Below the pieces are notes generated by a model. The model did not search any database. It saw only the letters and a program-made list of their open reading frames with translations, and was not told the origin of the DNA. A program made the position numbers and the translations under genes. Source: Luzula sylvatica (Eukaryota > Streptophyta > Magnoliopsida > Poales > Juncaceae). From it: 64,000 nucleotides of DNA. Within the stretch, counting starts at the first letter, position 1, and each line of letters begins with the position of its first letter. This document shows, one piece after another, positions 35,231-49,085 of this stretch. Location of the stretch: positions 15,746,591-15,810,590 of the forward strand of contig OX326957.1 of the NCBI GenBank assembly GCA_946800325.1, in the 5' to 3' direction.

Positions 35231-35556
35231 TGATGCAGAGAGAAAGAATAGAGGGCGACATATGAGCTACCAGGTCAAAAAAAACCAGGAATTCAACTCC
35301 TAATTATGCACATGGACTTCAATTACTGGTTTTTTTTCAAAGGATTTTTTGTTCCAGTTATTGATGTGTTTAGGATGTAATTTTCATGTTTGGTGGTTGC
35401 TTGTTATAATTGTGAGATATTAGCTTAAGTGATAACATTAAGATTTATGATTCCATTTGGAATTCTAAATCATATAAAATTATAAATTATAAATATAAAA
35501 TATAATAGACGGGGGACATATGAGCCCTCTTTATTTATTTTTCTCAAAAAAGAGTA
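35231..35556. other. AT-rich spacer, nothing recognised
   Basis: Sequence between the LINE fragment and the duplicated arm 1. No gene or clear repeat was seen. Confidence 0.4.
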
Positions 35557-35587
35557 TTAAAAAATGAGTTTTGAGAAAAAGGATAAT

Positions 35588-35806
35588 GTTGGGCATATCC
35601 CCACCTCTCCTCCAAAAATCTTGATGATGATATGATTTAATATCTTAATTTATGATTTAACATTTTAATTGGGTGTTCAATCATAAATTACAATAATCAA
35701 GTCATAAATTAATATGTTAAATCATATATTTATGTGTTAAATTTAAAGATGTTAAGTCATATTCATGTCATTAATGATCTCGAGAAAAATACTAGAGAAT
35801 GTATAT
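35588..35806. mobile_element. Small MITE, TGTTGGGCATATCCCC type
   Basis: The ends are imperfect inverted repeats with a GTTGGGCATATCCCCACC / ...AATACTAGAGAATGTATATC pattern. The core is AT-rich with TTAAATCATA words. Relatives lie at 51083-51332 and 54939-55180. Exact ends and target duplication were not resolved. Confidence 0.6.
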
Positions 35807-35914
35807 CACTATCATAAATTCATGGTACGCGCTTTGAATAGCAATTGTTTAGCCTGCAAAACATTATGTACGCCAACTACATTGGCTCATCTCATAATAT
35901 ATGAATTGTTATTA

Positions 35915-36174
35915 GGGAAATTATGCCTTCCCCCAGATTTCACCAACACATACTCTATAACCTTATTAATATAATTAACTAACATGATTATTAACAAGAA
36001 ATGTATAATTAATAATTAATTAATACTAATTAAAAAATATTAGTTTATGTGTATGGTAATTAAATATAAATTAATTATTATTTATGTAATATGTATTAAT
36101 TGTTAATTATCATGTTAAATTAATAGAATATAGAGGATGTGCTGGTGAAATCTGTGGGCGGGATATATGGCCTC
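35915..36174. mobile_element. 260-bp MITE, Mutator-like, TSD TTGTTATTA
   Basis: The left end GGGAAATTATGCC leads into CCCAGATTTCACCAACACA. The right end holds TGCTGGTGAAATCTGTGGGC with GGGATATATGGCCTC. TTGTTATTA is duplicated at 35906-35914 and 36175-36183. A copy is also present in arm 2 (51800-52071), so it predates the arm duplication. Confidence 0.8.
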
Positions 36175-36186
36175 TTGTTATTAATA

Positions 36187-36486
36187 GGGGTTATATATAC
36201 AGTCCCATAAACTCAAACAAGGTGTCTTGATGAGGTGGCAAAAGTGGATTAAATGAGTTAATTAGTATTATTAATTGACTCGATTAGCGATTTAATTGAT
36301 CGTTTAATCGAATTGACACGTCAATTAACATGTATTAATATTAACATATTATAAATTATTTACGTGTCAATTAAACGTATCAATTAATATTTAATTGAAT
36401 CAATTAGAAAGGATAATCAATCCACTTAATCTATTTTTGCCAACTCATCAAGGTTTTTTTGAGTTTGGGGGCCAAGTATATTTTCC
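36187..36486. mobile_element. 300-bp MITE, Mutator-like, TSD TTATTAATA, arm 1 only
   Basis: The left end is GGGGTTATATATACAGTCCC, with an inverted partner ending GGCCAAGTATATTTTCC. GATGAGGTGGCAAAAGTGGAT and its inverted form mark the subterminal parts. TTATTAATA is duplicated at 36178-36186 and 36487-36495. It landed inside the target duplication of the preceding MITE. Arm 2 has an empty site near 52071-52085. Confidence 0.88.
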
Positions 36487-36495
36487 TTATTAATA

Positions 36496-37197
36496 CATGT
36501 CATGGCGGCCATTAGTTTGCCATGAACTGTTATAGTTATCATGCATTGCATGCATGGCTTACGGAATCTTCAAAGATTACTATTCTGTCAAAAATTTAAA
36601 ACAAAAACAGAACAAAAGCTTTTGTAATCAATTTGGTCTATATTCATTTTCAAATATTCAGTGTGTATATAAAGCCAAGAAAAACTATTATATGCATTAA
36701 TGGATAGTTTGAACTAGTTTTATTTATTGACCCAACGATCCTAAAAAGTGAATAAATCAAAATCAAATCATAACAAACTTTGTTTGTATTGAATTCTTTT
36801 CTTGATAGTTTTCTTGACTGCCAAATTGCTACTTTTTTTCTTAATTTACTTATTTTTGACTTTTACAAAAACAATATATGTATATATTTTTTCGATATAG
36901 GTGGGAGATAAGCTATGGCATTTCAATTTGAATGAACGTGCCAGCAATGTCTTAAATTTCCTTGGATATGTAATTTGTCTTACTGGGAAAAAAATATCTC
37001 AATTATATTTTAGAGAAATAATATATGCATTCGGCTTAATCACCGCCATACAAATACTTATAATGAACGAGATTAACTAAACAAATATAAATATGTATAT
37101 TGCATCCCGCAACCTCTCCTTCATTTGTTATCTTTTTCAATAAAATAGAAATATAAAATAACACAAAATATATTTTTCAACACAACAACACTGCATC
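36496..37197 (+). promoter_or_regulatory. Upstream region of P3
   Basis: This DNA is well conserved with the equivalent DNA before P4 (52086-52704), including a GCATTGCATGCATGGCTTA run, AACAAAAGCTTTTGTAATCA and GATAGTTTTCTTGACTGCC. The conservation suggests that the promoter was copied with the gene. Specific factors cannot be assigned. Confidence 0.6.
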
Positions 37198-37206
37198 TAT
37201 ATATAT
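37198..37206 (+). promoter_or_regulatory. Probable TATA box of P3
   Basis: CATCTATATATATTGCTCATG includes a TATA run 70-77 bases before the start codon. P4 has the same arrangement. Confidence 0.6.
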
Positions 37207-37274
37207 TGCTCATGCAAATTCAAACCAAATACACCTCTTCTTCTCAATTTTGTCCAAACATTATTAAAAACACC

Positions 37275-38776
<1,502 letters not shown>

Positions 38777-38937
38777 ATGCCACAATGAGCGAAGTACAAG
38801 ATTTGTGGTCACTCTGAACTTATACATGACAGAATTTTGTCGGATATTTTTGGTCGTTGTTGTGATTTTTGCTACTTAAAGAGATTCTTAATAAGGTGTG
38901 GTGATGTATTTTTTCTTTTTTATTTAGTTAATTAGAA

Positions 38938-38943
38938 AATAAA
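38938..38943 (+). terminator. Probable poly(A) signal of P3
   Basis: AATAAA lies 162 bases after the stop codon, within GAAAATAAAGTTTTGTGATG. The same signal follows P4. Confidence 0.55.
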
Positions 38944-39139
38944 GTTTTGTGATGAAAACAACAACTTTGTCCTTTTTTTTCTGTCGGAAGTGCTTACTGA
39001 ATTCTACATTAAAGCTGGCCCGTGGACAAAACTAATAAATTCACGAAATAGGACATGTTGGGAGCATAAATTTGATATTATCTTTGTCAAAAAAGAAAAT
39101 TATATTACTTTTTGACTGAAAACATAAATTTGAGGTAAC

Positions 39140-39699
39140 CTATGTTACGCGGATACTTCAAAAATGCAGAAGTATCCTGAGGATACGCGTATCCGATACG
39201 GATACGGGTGCGATACGGCTCGGATACGTATCGGATACGTCACGTGGCGTATTCGAATATTTTAATATTTTTTTTTTTAGAATACGACGGGGATATGACA
39301 GGATACGGCCGGATACGGCTGGGGATACGTCCAGGATACGGCTGGAATACTCTATTTAGGATACTTCGGCCCATTATATATTTTGGCCCATAATATTTTT
39401 AAATAAATTATATAAAATACTTGAAGGCTACTTCTAGATTAGTTCTAGGATACTTCTAGAACAAATTTATGATACATTTATGATATTTGTATTGCTTAGT
39501 TAATATTATTTATTGTCATAATATTTAATTTACAAATATTATTAATTTATTATTTATTTATTATTTATATATAATATAAATATATTAAAATAATAACTAT
39601 ATAGCCGTATCTGTATCCGTGATTTTTTGAAAATTGCCGTATCGCCGTATTCGTATCGTATCGGATACGGTACCCGTATCCATATCCGTGCAACATAGC
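39140..39699. mobile_element. 560-bp TIR MITE rich in GGATACG words
   Basis: It starts CTATGTTACGCGGATAC, and the reverse complement of its end is GCTATGTTGCACGGATA. Inside, forward and inverted CGGATACGGATACG-type words dominate both flanks of an AT-rich core. It begins exactly where the similarity of the two duplicated arms ends, but no target duplication was found. hAT-like by appearance. Confidence 0.7.
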
Positions 39700-40479
39700 C
39701 TCCAATACATTTTTAGTGCATTCCACAATGTATTGGAGAACGTTTGGAGTGCACTCCGTTCGAGTGCAAAATCTTTTCTTTTTTAGATATTATATCAACT
39801 CAAGAACATAATAAAATGAAGGAAAGAAAGAGATGAACATTTTAGTTTCAAGTTTTTATAAAATTCTATTCTCTACGATATATTGTATATTTTATACTTT
39901 TTATTGTACCGTTTATACCTTTATACATTACGATTTACTATTTGTTGTATATTTTATACTTTTTATTTTAATGAAACAACTGTAATAACATACATTTAAA
40001 CTAATTACTTTGTGGTCAGACATGCAGTATATTTTCTATATATTTTTTGTCGCTTATTTTTTATTAATATAATAACCTTTAGTTCTATCATTTGTGTATT
40101 TTTCTCTTAAGAAAGTTGTATCGCGGTTGTAGTAAAAAAAGTATAAAATTTACTGTGTTTAATATGGATCACATTGTAAGTAAGTATAAATATGAGCATC
40201 AAAGGTATCAAAAAATTATAAAAAAATAATTTGGACGCTGACCGAATTTTGAGTGCTGCACGCAAAAAATTGACCGCTCAGTCTATTTTTCGAATATCTT
40301 TTAAAATGGGTTGCGACCAGTTTTGGGCCTTTGCTAGATTTTGAAATGGACACATGACATCTCTTTATATAATATGACATGTTGGAGTGCAATTAGGTGG
40401 AGTTCAATAGTCGGCTCATTTTTTGTCACCTCATCAAAGGGCATTGGGATGAGTTTGGGGGGTAAATGATTTTGTAAGG
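39700..40479. other. AT-rich intergenic DNA
   Basis: No gene seen. Near 40420-40460 TGTCACCTCATCAAAGGGCA followed by GAGTTTGGGG resembles one end of the GGGGTTATATA MITE family, so a relic end may lie there. Confidence 0.4.
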
Positions 40480-41440
40480 AGTATAATTGATACCTGAAGA
40501 TTTTGTAAGAGTAATATACATGATATGAGAAATGATTTCGCTCGTTAGTCTTTTTTCCCGGCGAAGCGGAGCCGCTAATCTTTTTTCGGAGCTTCTTTTA
40601 ATGTAGATTTTAGTAGTACAATATACATTTTTGATGTACCGTACATGTTTTTGTTATATCTTCGGAAATATATATCTCCTACTTGTATCGTATATTTGTT
40701 TGGTTAATGTGTGATAATATCGATGAAATATAATTTTTGAAGTACATGTTTTTGTTTATATTTCTGAAATATTATTTTGAGATTTATGATATACATTTTA
40801 GCTGTACGACGTATCTTTTTAAGATGTGTTTGACACATCTTTTCTTTTTAAATATAACGGTATATATTTTTAACTATAATATGACTTTTTGAATTATAAA
40901 ATGTGAAATATATATTTTTTGAATAACCATATGTATGTTTACATGATCATTATACCTTCTGGAATAGAAGCATACTTTGTTGAAAATATCTCGTATATAA
41001 AATGGTTTATTGCAATTTGTACCTTCTTAGAATATTAATATATCTATATTGCATTTTCAATACTACGTATCTTTACTTAAATATGGTATACATTGCTTAA
41101 ATATCATATACATTTTTTAGTAACACTACGCGCATCCTTGTAAAAACAATATAGCATATTCTCAGCAACTCTAGTGGACGGCGGGCATGTATATGTGGCG
41201 ACGAATAGTCGCTCCCATATGATATTTACTACGTGTAATATTGCACATATTCTTTAATTATTATGGAAAATTAAGAGAAAATAACAAAAATATATATAAA
41301 TACAAAGACATGCCATATCCTTCTTGTCATGTCTGTAGTTGTTTGTCATGCTGAATTGACGAACCTAATAATTTATCCAATGTTATTTTTCTCTCAATGA
41401 TATCTCTCTCTTGCTTCTATCGCAAATTATATCTTATGTA
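40480..41440 (+). repeat. Dispersed repeat, second copy (see 7760-9290)
   Basis: It parallels the copy at 7760-9290 but lacks the 559-bp MITE, showing the empty target near 41090-41110. Shared blocks include GGAGCCGCTAATC, AATATCTCGTATATAAA, GGCGACGAATAGTCGCTCC and ATATCCTTCTTGTCATG. Confidence 0.75.
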
Positions 41441-42130
41441 TAATTCTAACAAAATTCTTGCTTTCATAGAATGCCACATCATCAAGTTAATCTGGACCAT
41501 TAGCTCATGATCAAAAGGTCGAAATTAATTAATTATTCATTTGAACATGATTTATATAAACCAACAAAAATAAAAATTACTTGAACTTTGGTCCATTGTG
41601 GACCAAATTCATTCATTTTTTAGTCTCAATTAAATATGAAAAAAATTAAAAAAAAACACTAATTATTTTTAATATTGTAAAATCCCCCCTAAATTTACAT
41701 ATAGTAATTAAAGTAAATTGTTATTTTTTAATTTAAAAAAAATCCTACGTTTTTTGTAGCATTTAATAATTCAAAAATAATCATTATTACACGTTATATT
41801 TATATAATTTTAATATTTCATATATTATATTATGACTTTTATATTTTTTTTACTCAAAAACTAACATAATTTAATAATAAGACGAACGACAATATTAAAA
41901 TAAAACCTTGCAAATATTTAAAGAATAAAATATCTTGAAACTATTTAAAAAATACATGAAATGGAATGAAAATAAAAAACTAGATGTTTAAACATATATT
42001 TTCTTGATATGAACGGACTTTGATATATATTTTAGTAATAAACCATACAAATTAAATGGTAAATAATCACAAAATCATTCTATAATCCTTGTTTTAAACT
42101 TTTCATGATGAAATTACTTTAAATATACGT
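41441..42130. other. Very AT-rich DNA, nothing recognised
   Basis: Long A and T runs with no credible ORF or repeat structure. Confidence 0.4.
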
Positions 42131-42922
42131 TTTCGTGTTATTTCAGGATAAAAAGGCCAAATTTGCCAAATCCATGCTCACGGTTGCATTCATCTCATCG
42201 AGACGAGCGAATTCGATATAAAGATCATGCAATTTGAAAAAAGGAGGAAGAAGTTACAAGAGATTTTGTGAAACGGGTCAAATACCAATTCGAATCTGAC
42301 CCAGTACATCAAAGGCTACAAAGAAAACCGAGCATCGAATCCAAAATTGACCCAAACCATGATTCGCCGCGCCAAGGGTCACAATGGGTCAGATCTGACT
42401 CGCTTCATCAAAGTACACGAACTCAGCAGTGAATTTGAACCCAACTTGTCTTCTGTGGCATCGAAACCATGTGATCCCCACTACAAACCAACTCTCCCCC
42501 TCTAACAGGAGGCTACACGAAAGACCACAAGGGACACTCTAGAGAGAATCCACAGAAGCAATCATTGGCTGGCCAATCACAACCCAGCACTCGACTCAAC
42601 AGCCAATAAGAATAAAGGAAACCTCGACCAATGAAAATTAAGCATAACAACCCCTCTATCCTCTCCATTTTATTCATAACTGGACCCTGCGTTTTGCAAT
42701 CAAAGAACAAAGAAAGAATAAAGAATATCCCCTGCAATTATTTCTGTGAAATGAACTGGGGCGAGTTCATCTTCTCCAAATGAACTGAACAGAGATCGAG
42801 TGGTGGATTTTATCTCGGTTAAGTGTCAGATCTCGATCGTACAAGCTCCAAACGACCCTCTAACAGCATCGTGGGGGCCCCCCAGCCTCTCTTTCCTCTC
42901 AATTTCGTCCAGAATCGTGTCA
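42131..42922. other. Unassigned, moderately GC-rich DNA
   Basis: Base composition is more gene-like than its neighbours, and a 74-codon minus-strand ORF spans 42513-42737, but no motif is recognised. It may be part of a degraded mobile element or of the DNA targeted by the small LTR element that follows. Confidence 0.35.
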
Positions 42923-44582
42923 TGTCCCGAGATTATATGGGTTATTAAGAATAATATAAGGATTAATTTGCAAATTATCTCTCGGTTCACGACGTGCTTG
43001 GTGCACCAGGTGTAGCTAGTATTTTCCTTTATTGTTTTGTGGTATTATAAATAGGGAGATGAGAGAGAATTAGATATATAATCTTGATGTAATAGTTTCT
43101 CCGTGTAAGAACTTGTGTTCCGTTCTTGTTGAGTTTTGATTAATCGAGTTCGAATTGATTAAAACTTTAACCTTGTATCTTATTTTATTCGGTTTGAGAT
43201 TGTTTTTCGTAACAATTCGAGGTCGAATCGTTACAATTGGTATCAGAGCCGTCGATTCTCCGACCACTACCACGACTATCTCCTCGAGTTATATCCATTT
43301 CGAGCCGATCCAGATCTGTTTCTCGGCGATTCTTCAATTCGAACTCTGTCCATTTCTTGATTCGCCATCCAAATTTCTGGATTTCTTGAGATCTTGATTT
43401 CTTGATTCGAGAAATCAATCCAATTCGAGTTGATTCTCTGCCACGAGATCTAGATTTTTGATTCAATATCGAATCGCTTTCATCGCTAATTGAACCGATC
43501 CAGACCAGATTCAGGGCGATTCTTCGATTCATACCATAAATCCTCGATTCGAGACGAATTCTTGATCTAATCTGATTCGAGCACCAATTCTCCAATCAGA
43601 CAATCGAGCACCAATTCGATTGAACCTCGTCTGCAAAAACCTGCACTAGTCGCTAATCACACCTTGCACCAGTCGATACAGTATTGTGACAAACCGATTC
43701 AGAACCTCATCCTTGCAGCACTTGAGTTCGAGTCTTGATTCCGGTTTGGCCTCCATCTCGAGAAGCATTAATTGGAATTAATTGAATTCCGCAATCGATT
43801 AAAGCCCCAAATTCTTGATTCAGAACTTCAAAAAGAACCTCAACTTCCAACCGTCAGAACCGTCAGAAGGATCCGAAGAAGAACTCGCAATACCCTTTCA
43901 TGGCACTGCGATTGTGAGACAAGAAGAAGAGCAGCGTAGAAGAGCAAAAACTCGGGTTGGGGTGAAGAAGGGAAGAGCACCAGTGACCTCGCATCTCCAT
44001 TTCCTTCCATTGCGCGAAGAAGAAGAGCAGTGAAGAACTCGCAGCAACCGCGGAGCTTCTCGCCGGCAATATCTCCTCATTGCGTAAAGAAGAAGACCCA
44101 CGAAGAAGAAGGGTATGAAGGTTAGCGGATCCCGGTTAGAGTTGATCCGATTTCGGTGGGATTTAAGGTTCCAAATTATTTGTCCTGGTTTTTCAAGAAA
44201 TCGGGATAAGAAGACTCGGAATTCCATTTCCAGACTTTGCTCAAAATCCAGAATTGAAGGTCTGCAGCACAGTTCCTGGTTCTGTTGAGAATCTGAAATC
44301 CAAATTCGAGAATTCAAATTCAAATTCTGTTAAAAATCCAGAATTGTTAACGGATCTGATTTGTTCTTAACGGGTCTGCACGTCGCTGAAGCATTGTGTC
44401 CCGAGGTTATATGGGTTATTAAGAATAATAGAGGGAATTATTTGCAAATTATCTCTCGGTTCACGACGTGCTTGGTGCACCGGGTGTAGCTAGTATTTTC
44501 CTTTATTATTTTGTGGTATTATAAATAGGGAGAGGAGACAAAATTAGATATATAATCTTGATGTAATAGTTTCTTCGTGTCA
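42923..44582 (+). mobile_element. Small non-autonomous LTR element (TRIM/LARD-like), 3' LTR truncated
   Basis: The 5' LTR spans 42923-43235 (313 bp), starting TGTCCCGAGATTATATGG and ending GAATCGTTACA, with a TATA-like GTATTATAAATAGGGAG. TGGTATCAGAGCC at 43239-43251 is an initiator-Met primer site. About 1.16 kb of internal DNA without a conserved ORF follows. A second LTR start at 44397 (TGTCCCGAGGTTATATGG) matches for about 186 bp, then stops near 44582, where Gypsy DNA takes over. It is non-autonomous, and the 3' end is lost. Confidence 0.75.
43239..43251 (+). promoter_or_regulatory. Primer binding site of the small LTR element
   Basis: TGGTATCAGAGCC lies three bases after the 5' LTR end and is complementary to the initiator-Met tRNA 3' end. 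Confidence 0.85.
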
Positions 44583-45650
44583 TTTTACTTGAAATATTCA
44601 AGTATAGGAAATTTATGAATACAAACTTTGATACTTGTGAATTAGAAACAAACAAGCTTGTTTAATATAAAACGACCCTAGTTTTTTGAGAATATCAAAT
44701 GGCGCCGCTGCCGGGGAGACGGCTTTAATCAATTTAAATTCTTGTTCAATATACTCTTTTCACATACTAATATACTTTTCTTTCAATGGTTAATACTAGG
44801 TCAAGCGGAGAGCCCGTTATTTCCTTGGACCAAGAGCTCACAAAGATAATAAGAAAGTTGAAGGAATTACAAAAAAGGATCCTCGAGGAAGATAAACCGA
44901 AGCAAGCTTCCGAAACTTGGCTCAAGAAGACAATTAAGGGTTTCAAGGAGCGCAAGAAATCTCGGCCTTAAGCGGAAACTTCGCAATCATCTCGATCCAA
45001 GTTCGACAAACAAAGGGAGAATTCTTTACCTTCTTCCCCTAATTCTTCTCATTCATCATTCTCATCACATCAAAGTCTTGAAACTAAAATAGAAATGGAA
45101 AATCAAACGTTAGGACAACTTATGGCACACACACTTGATCCAAATCCTTATAATATTGTAATGCCCGTTATTAGCATTTTTAAACTAAATCCCGCTGCGT
45201 TAAATACGTTGCCTATCTTTGAAGGACGTAAAGATGAAAACCCGTACAAACATCTCTCTGCACCGCATTTTTTGGGAATGTTCAAGATTTATCTGACATT
45301 AAACTTTTCATTTTCCCACATACTTTAGGGAACGGACCGAAGGATTGGCTAACACACCTCCAAGGTGGGCCATTTCAAAGCTTTGAAGTGCTAGCAAAAC
45401 GCTTTCTAGAACGCTACTATCCTGATTCGAGAACGGCTTCGCTCCGAAAAGACATTTCGGGGATAAGCCAAGAACCCAAAGAAACTCTCCAAGAATACTA
45501 CGAACGATTCGTCCGTCTTTGTACCTCATGCCCCAATCATGCCCTCGAAGAAAAAATACTCATCGACCAATTCCTCCAAGGAATGAACTACTACGACCAT
45601 AAATTTCTCACGGCCGCCGCGGGCGGAATTCTCAAGATAAAGCTATAATC
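44583..45650 (+). mobile_element. Gypsy (Athila/Tat-like) fragment with gag
   Basis: TGGCGCCGCTGCCGGGGA at 44700-44717 is the sequence that typically follows the 5' LTR in plant Athila/Tat Gypsy elements, so 44583-44697 is probably an LTR tail. Gag pieces follow. The first is MVNTRSSGEPVISLDQELTK at 44786. Next is HTLDPNPYNIVMPVISIFKL...LPIFEGRKDENPYKHL at 45095. After a frameshift near 45285 comes a retrotrans-gag domain with GNGPKDWLTHL, FLERYYPDSRTASLRKDISG, YYERFVRLCTSCPNH and IDQFLQGMNYYD. It stops at AT-rich DNA at 45650. It is truncated and dead. Confidence 0.82.
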
Positions 45651-45970
45651 AAGCAATAATTATATTATATTAATTAAATTTCATTAATTAATATACTATT
45701 TTATATTATTATAATAATATATAATTATTGTACATAATAGTTATAGTATATCTATATAATTAATATAATATAATATACATTTTTATAAAGAATATTATTA
45801 TATGGATGAAAATATTATAATAAGAGAACAACAATTTAATTATATTATTATTATTATTATTATATAATAAAAATATAATTACAACATAATTGAAAATATT
45901 ATAGTAATTATGTTATAATAATAAAATAATTATACTAATTATAATATATAATAATAGTAGATATTGAAAT
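45651..45970. other. AT-only low-complexity DNA
   Basis: A run of about 320 bases that is almost purely A/T. It resembles 49086-49300, and the two may be the two sides of one AT-rich target. Confidence 0.6.
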
Positions 45971-46385
45971 TGTTGGGAAATCACCGGCCCCGCGCCCCGC
46001 GCAGCGGATGAGGGAGCGTAGCCTTTCCCTAATTCCGAGGACCCCGTCATCGATTCCGAGCGTGCGAATCATGGAAGAAATAATATACAACCATACAACA
46101 CCAAATTGATGGTGGGCGAAGGGTTGATCGCTTTCTTCTATCATTTTTTTGTGCTTTCCACTCCGGCAACGCGTGCGTCCCATACCACACGACTCGACAC
46201 CGTTGTGGTTTGCCTTCCGTCTCACGTGCATCCTTCTCGTCTCAACTCCGTCAGACTCGTTCTCCTCTTTGTTGTGGATAAACCGAAACGATTTTGGTCA
46301 AACCCTAATTCTCGATCCAATCACATGCGTTAACCAAAAACATGGTTCCTCTGCTCGTATCCACAATGAGTTGTAGTCTCTCGGT
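45971..46385 (-). mobile_element. Inverted, truncated LTR of the Copia-type family
   Basis: It begins TGTTGGGAAATCACCGGCC, the inverted LTR 3' end, and runs through the R/U5 blocks to a TCCACAATGAGTTG region. A plus-strand LTR then starts at 46386 and cuts it off. The two LTRs thus lie back to back. Confidence 0.75.
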
Positions 46386-47425
46386 TGAAGGAAATACAGT
46401 TTCAGGATCAACCGTAAAAGTGTACACAAGGACAAACGAATGTAAGCGTACATTCGTGGTCATATCGTTCAGTAGGAAAATCCAATTTGAATGGTTCAAA
46501 TTGGGTTAGATAGATAATAAGATTATCTACAACCTTCATGTAGAAATATATTTCATATGAATGACGTATCAGTGTCGTTTCTATGAAATACCGAAAGGGT
46601 GCAACAGTATGACATACAGTTAGTAAAACAGTCATAACTTTTGCATACGAACTTCAATTGGGCCAGGAAAAATTGGGTCGTGTATATAATAAGATTATCT
46701 ACAACTTTCGTGTTGGTTGATTTTATTTCAGAGAAATTTACCAATTTCGTATGGACAAAATACTGGACAGATTCATGCAACTTTCTGTGTGAAAGAGTGT
46801 ATATTGGATATACATCTCTTTTGGCCCATCCTTATCCTATGTGATATAAATAGGATAATTCTCTCTCATCTTAAGTGGTTAATTCAGTCCAATTCATTCA
46901 GAATATTTCAGAAATTGTGAGACAACTTTCTAGAGAGTGAAAGGGTGTAAAAAGAGAGAAACCGTGAAAAGGAGTTTTCCGGTATAGAGAATCAAACAAT
47001 CAAGCAAGTTCGCCGGTGCATCGTCTAGGCAGTTGCACCCGTGACCGACGTCTTACGAGTCAAGGTGGATACAAGTAGAGGAGCAACATCTGGGGCTCTT
47101 TCGGTTGTGATCGATTCGGAGAAACGAAATCTGTCGAAGACGGAAACGAGCGAATCGGAAACGGGACGCATGAAGACAACCGGATGCGTGTCAAGACGGT
47201 GGGAGACGTGTGGTATGGGACGCACGGGCTAGTCACCAACGTGACACCGAAGGAAGAGAAGGATGCGAGCGATCAACCCGTCGTTCGTGATCAATTTCAC
47301 GCTGGTAATCGTATATCCTTCTATTGCATCGTACCCTCGAAGTCATGGCGTGATCTTGGATTTAGGGAACCGGACCGGACCTTCATATCCGCTGTGCGGG
47401 CCCGGGGTCGGGTGAATTCCCAACA
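46386..47425 (+). mobile_element. 5' LTR (1040 bp) of a second element of the Copia-type family
   Basis: Starts TGAAGGAAATACAGTTTCAG and ends GAATTCCCAACA, with dyads at 46512 and 46684 (172 bp apart). The primer site TGGTATCAGAGC follows at 47427-47438. Confidence 0.9.
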
Positions 47426-49085
47426 GTGGTATCAGAGCGATCGCCATCGATTCGACGGTCGAATCATAGTCGCATATTCGATATACGCACGGGTTATCAA
47501 AGTAGGTACCCGTTTGCATGATGATAGATATATAGATTCCAATTTCGTTAAAAATCACAAGTAAAATTCACTAGAGATCAATCAAAAGTTGATTGAGAAT
47601 ATCTAGGAATTATCGTGAAAAGGTTTCATGATTTATCGTTTCAGAAACGAGCGAAAACGGAAGAAACGGCAAAATCTGCAGAAAATTAGAATACGAAACA
47701 GTAAAACTAAGATAATGTTCAGTGCGAAACTCCAAATTGATTGGATCAAATTGACGTAGTTAGATAATGAGATTATCTATGACTTTCTTACAGAAAGTTT
47801 TTTCATTTGAACGAATTATCAGTGTCGTGTTTATGTAATACCGAAAGGGTGCGACTGTTTGACATACAGAGACTAAAACGTCCGTATATGTCGCATAGCG
47901 ACTCCAATTGAGTCCAATCCAATTGGGTTAGTTAGATAATAAGATTATCTAGAACTTTCGTTCACCTTCAAAGTCGGTTGGAAGAATTTAATATTTTCGT
48001 TTCAACAGAATACTGAAAAGGTGTCTGTAGTTTTCTGGTTGAAAAGGTGTCTATTGGATATACTTACCTTTTCGTTTGTCCGTATTTTACTAAAACTGGT
48101 ATAACTTTCAGTAGGAAACTCCGATTTGAATGGTTCAAATTGGGTTAGTTATATAATGAGATTATCTAGAACTTTCATGTTGTAATATATTTCATTTGAT
48201 CGAAGTATCAGTGTCGGTCTAATGAAATACCGAAAGGGTGCGACAGTTTGACATATAGTCAGTAAAACGGCCGTAACTTTCGGGTCCGAAATCCAATTGG
48301 TCTGGTACAATTTGGGTTGGAAATATAATAAGATTATCTACAACTTTCGTGTTAGTTGATTTTCTGTCAGAGGAATTTACCATTTTCGTTCTGACAGATT
48401 ACTGAAAGGGTGTATGCAGTTTTCTGTTTGAAAAGCTGTATATGAGATATACATATCTTTATACCTATCTTTATCTCTGATCAATTAATTCAATCATACT
48501 AGCATATAGATTAGTATTTATTTAGAATAATTAGTCTCCCTAAATAAATCATATGCATTTAGAAATCTTGTGATAGTGATATAATGTGATTATGTCACGA
48601 ATTTAGAAATATGAATGTCATGATCCCTCATAATATTTAAGTCATGGAAATGCCTTCCATATCATCAACCATCGAAATTTGTATCACTAATATGTGTGTT
48701 TCTAGGCCTTCGTCATGCACACATGTTGATGGTACTAATGGGTGGCAAGCGTTAAATGGGGACTTACGTGTTTCTAGGCCTTCGTCATGCACGTGAGTAG
48801 TTCATTTGAACGATACGTTTGATATGGTTATGACTTAACCGTCCAAGCCAATCCGATTGGAGTTCGGGGCATAGTTAGAATGCACACACGGAACTGAGAT
48901 TGTATGTGATACGATCCATCACCGAAATTCTAAAATGTTTGAGAGTCGCATATGATGCGATCGGATTATATCCTACCTAAATAAGCGAGATCCCACTCGA
49001 TAGGCCTTCGTCACTTGTGGGAGGATTGCGAAATATGGATCTCGGGTGTTATGGACTTGGACTCCCGTATCGGTATGAGGGTTAT
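47426..49085 (+). mobile_element. Leader region of the second Copia-type element, 3'-truncated
   Basis: Homologous to 21738-23395 of the 9.36 kb Copia element. It contains two dyad pairs, 47762/47934 and 48151/48323, each 172 bp apart. The second pair is complete here but replaced by the GC-rich patch in the other element. Similarity ends at TCGGTATGAGGGTTAT, where AT-rich DNA begins, so coding and 3' LTR parts are missing. Confidence 0.85.

Noticed and set aside
37206..37274. Upstream in-frame ATG for P3
   Set aside because: It would put a polar stretch before the signal peptide and overlaps the TATA region. P4 lacks an equivalent.
43185..43595. 136-codon minus-strand ORF in the small LTR element
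   Set aside because: It is antisense to the element leader, low in complexity (repeated Arg/Ser/Glu) and carries no conserved domain.
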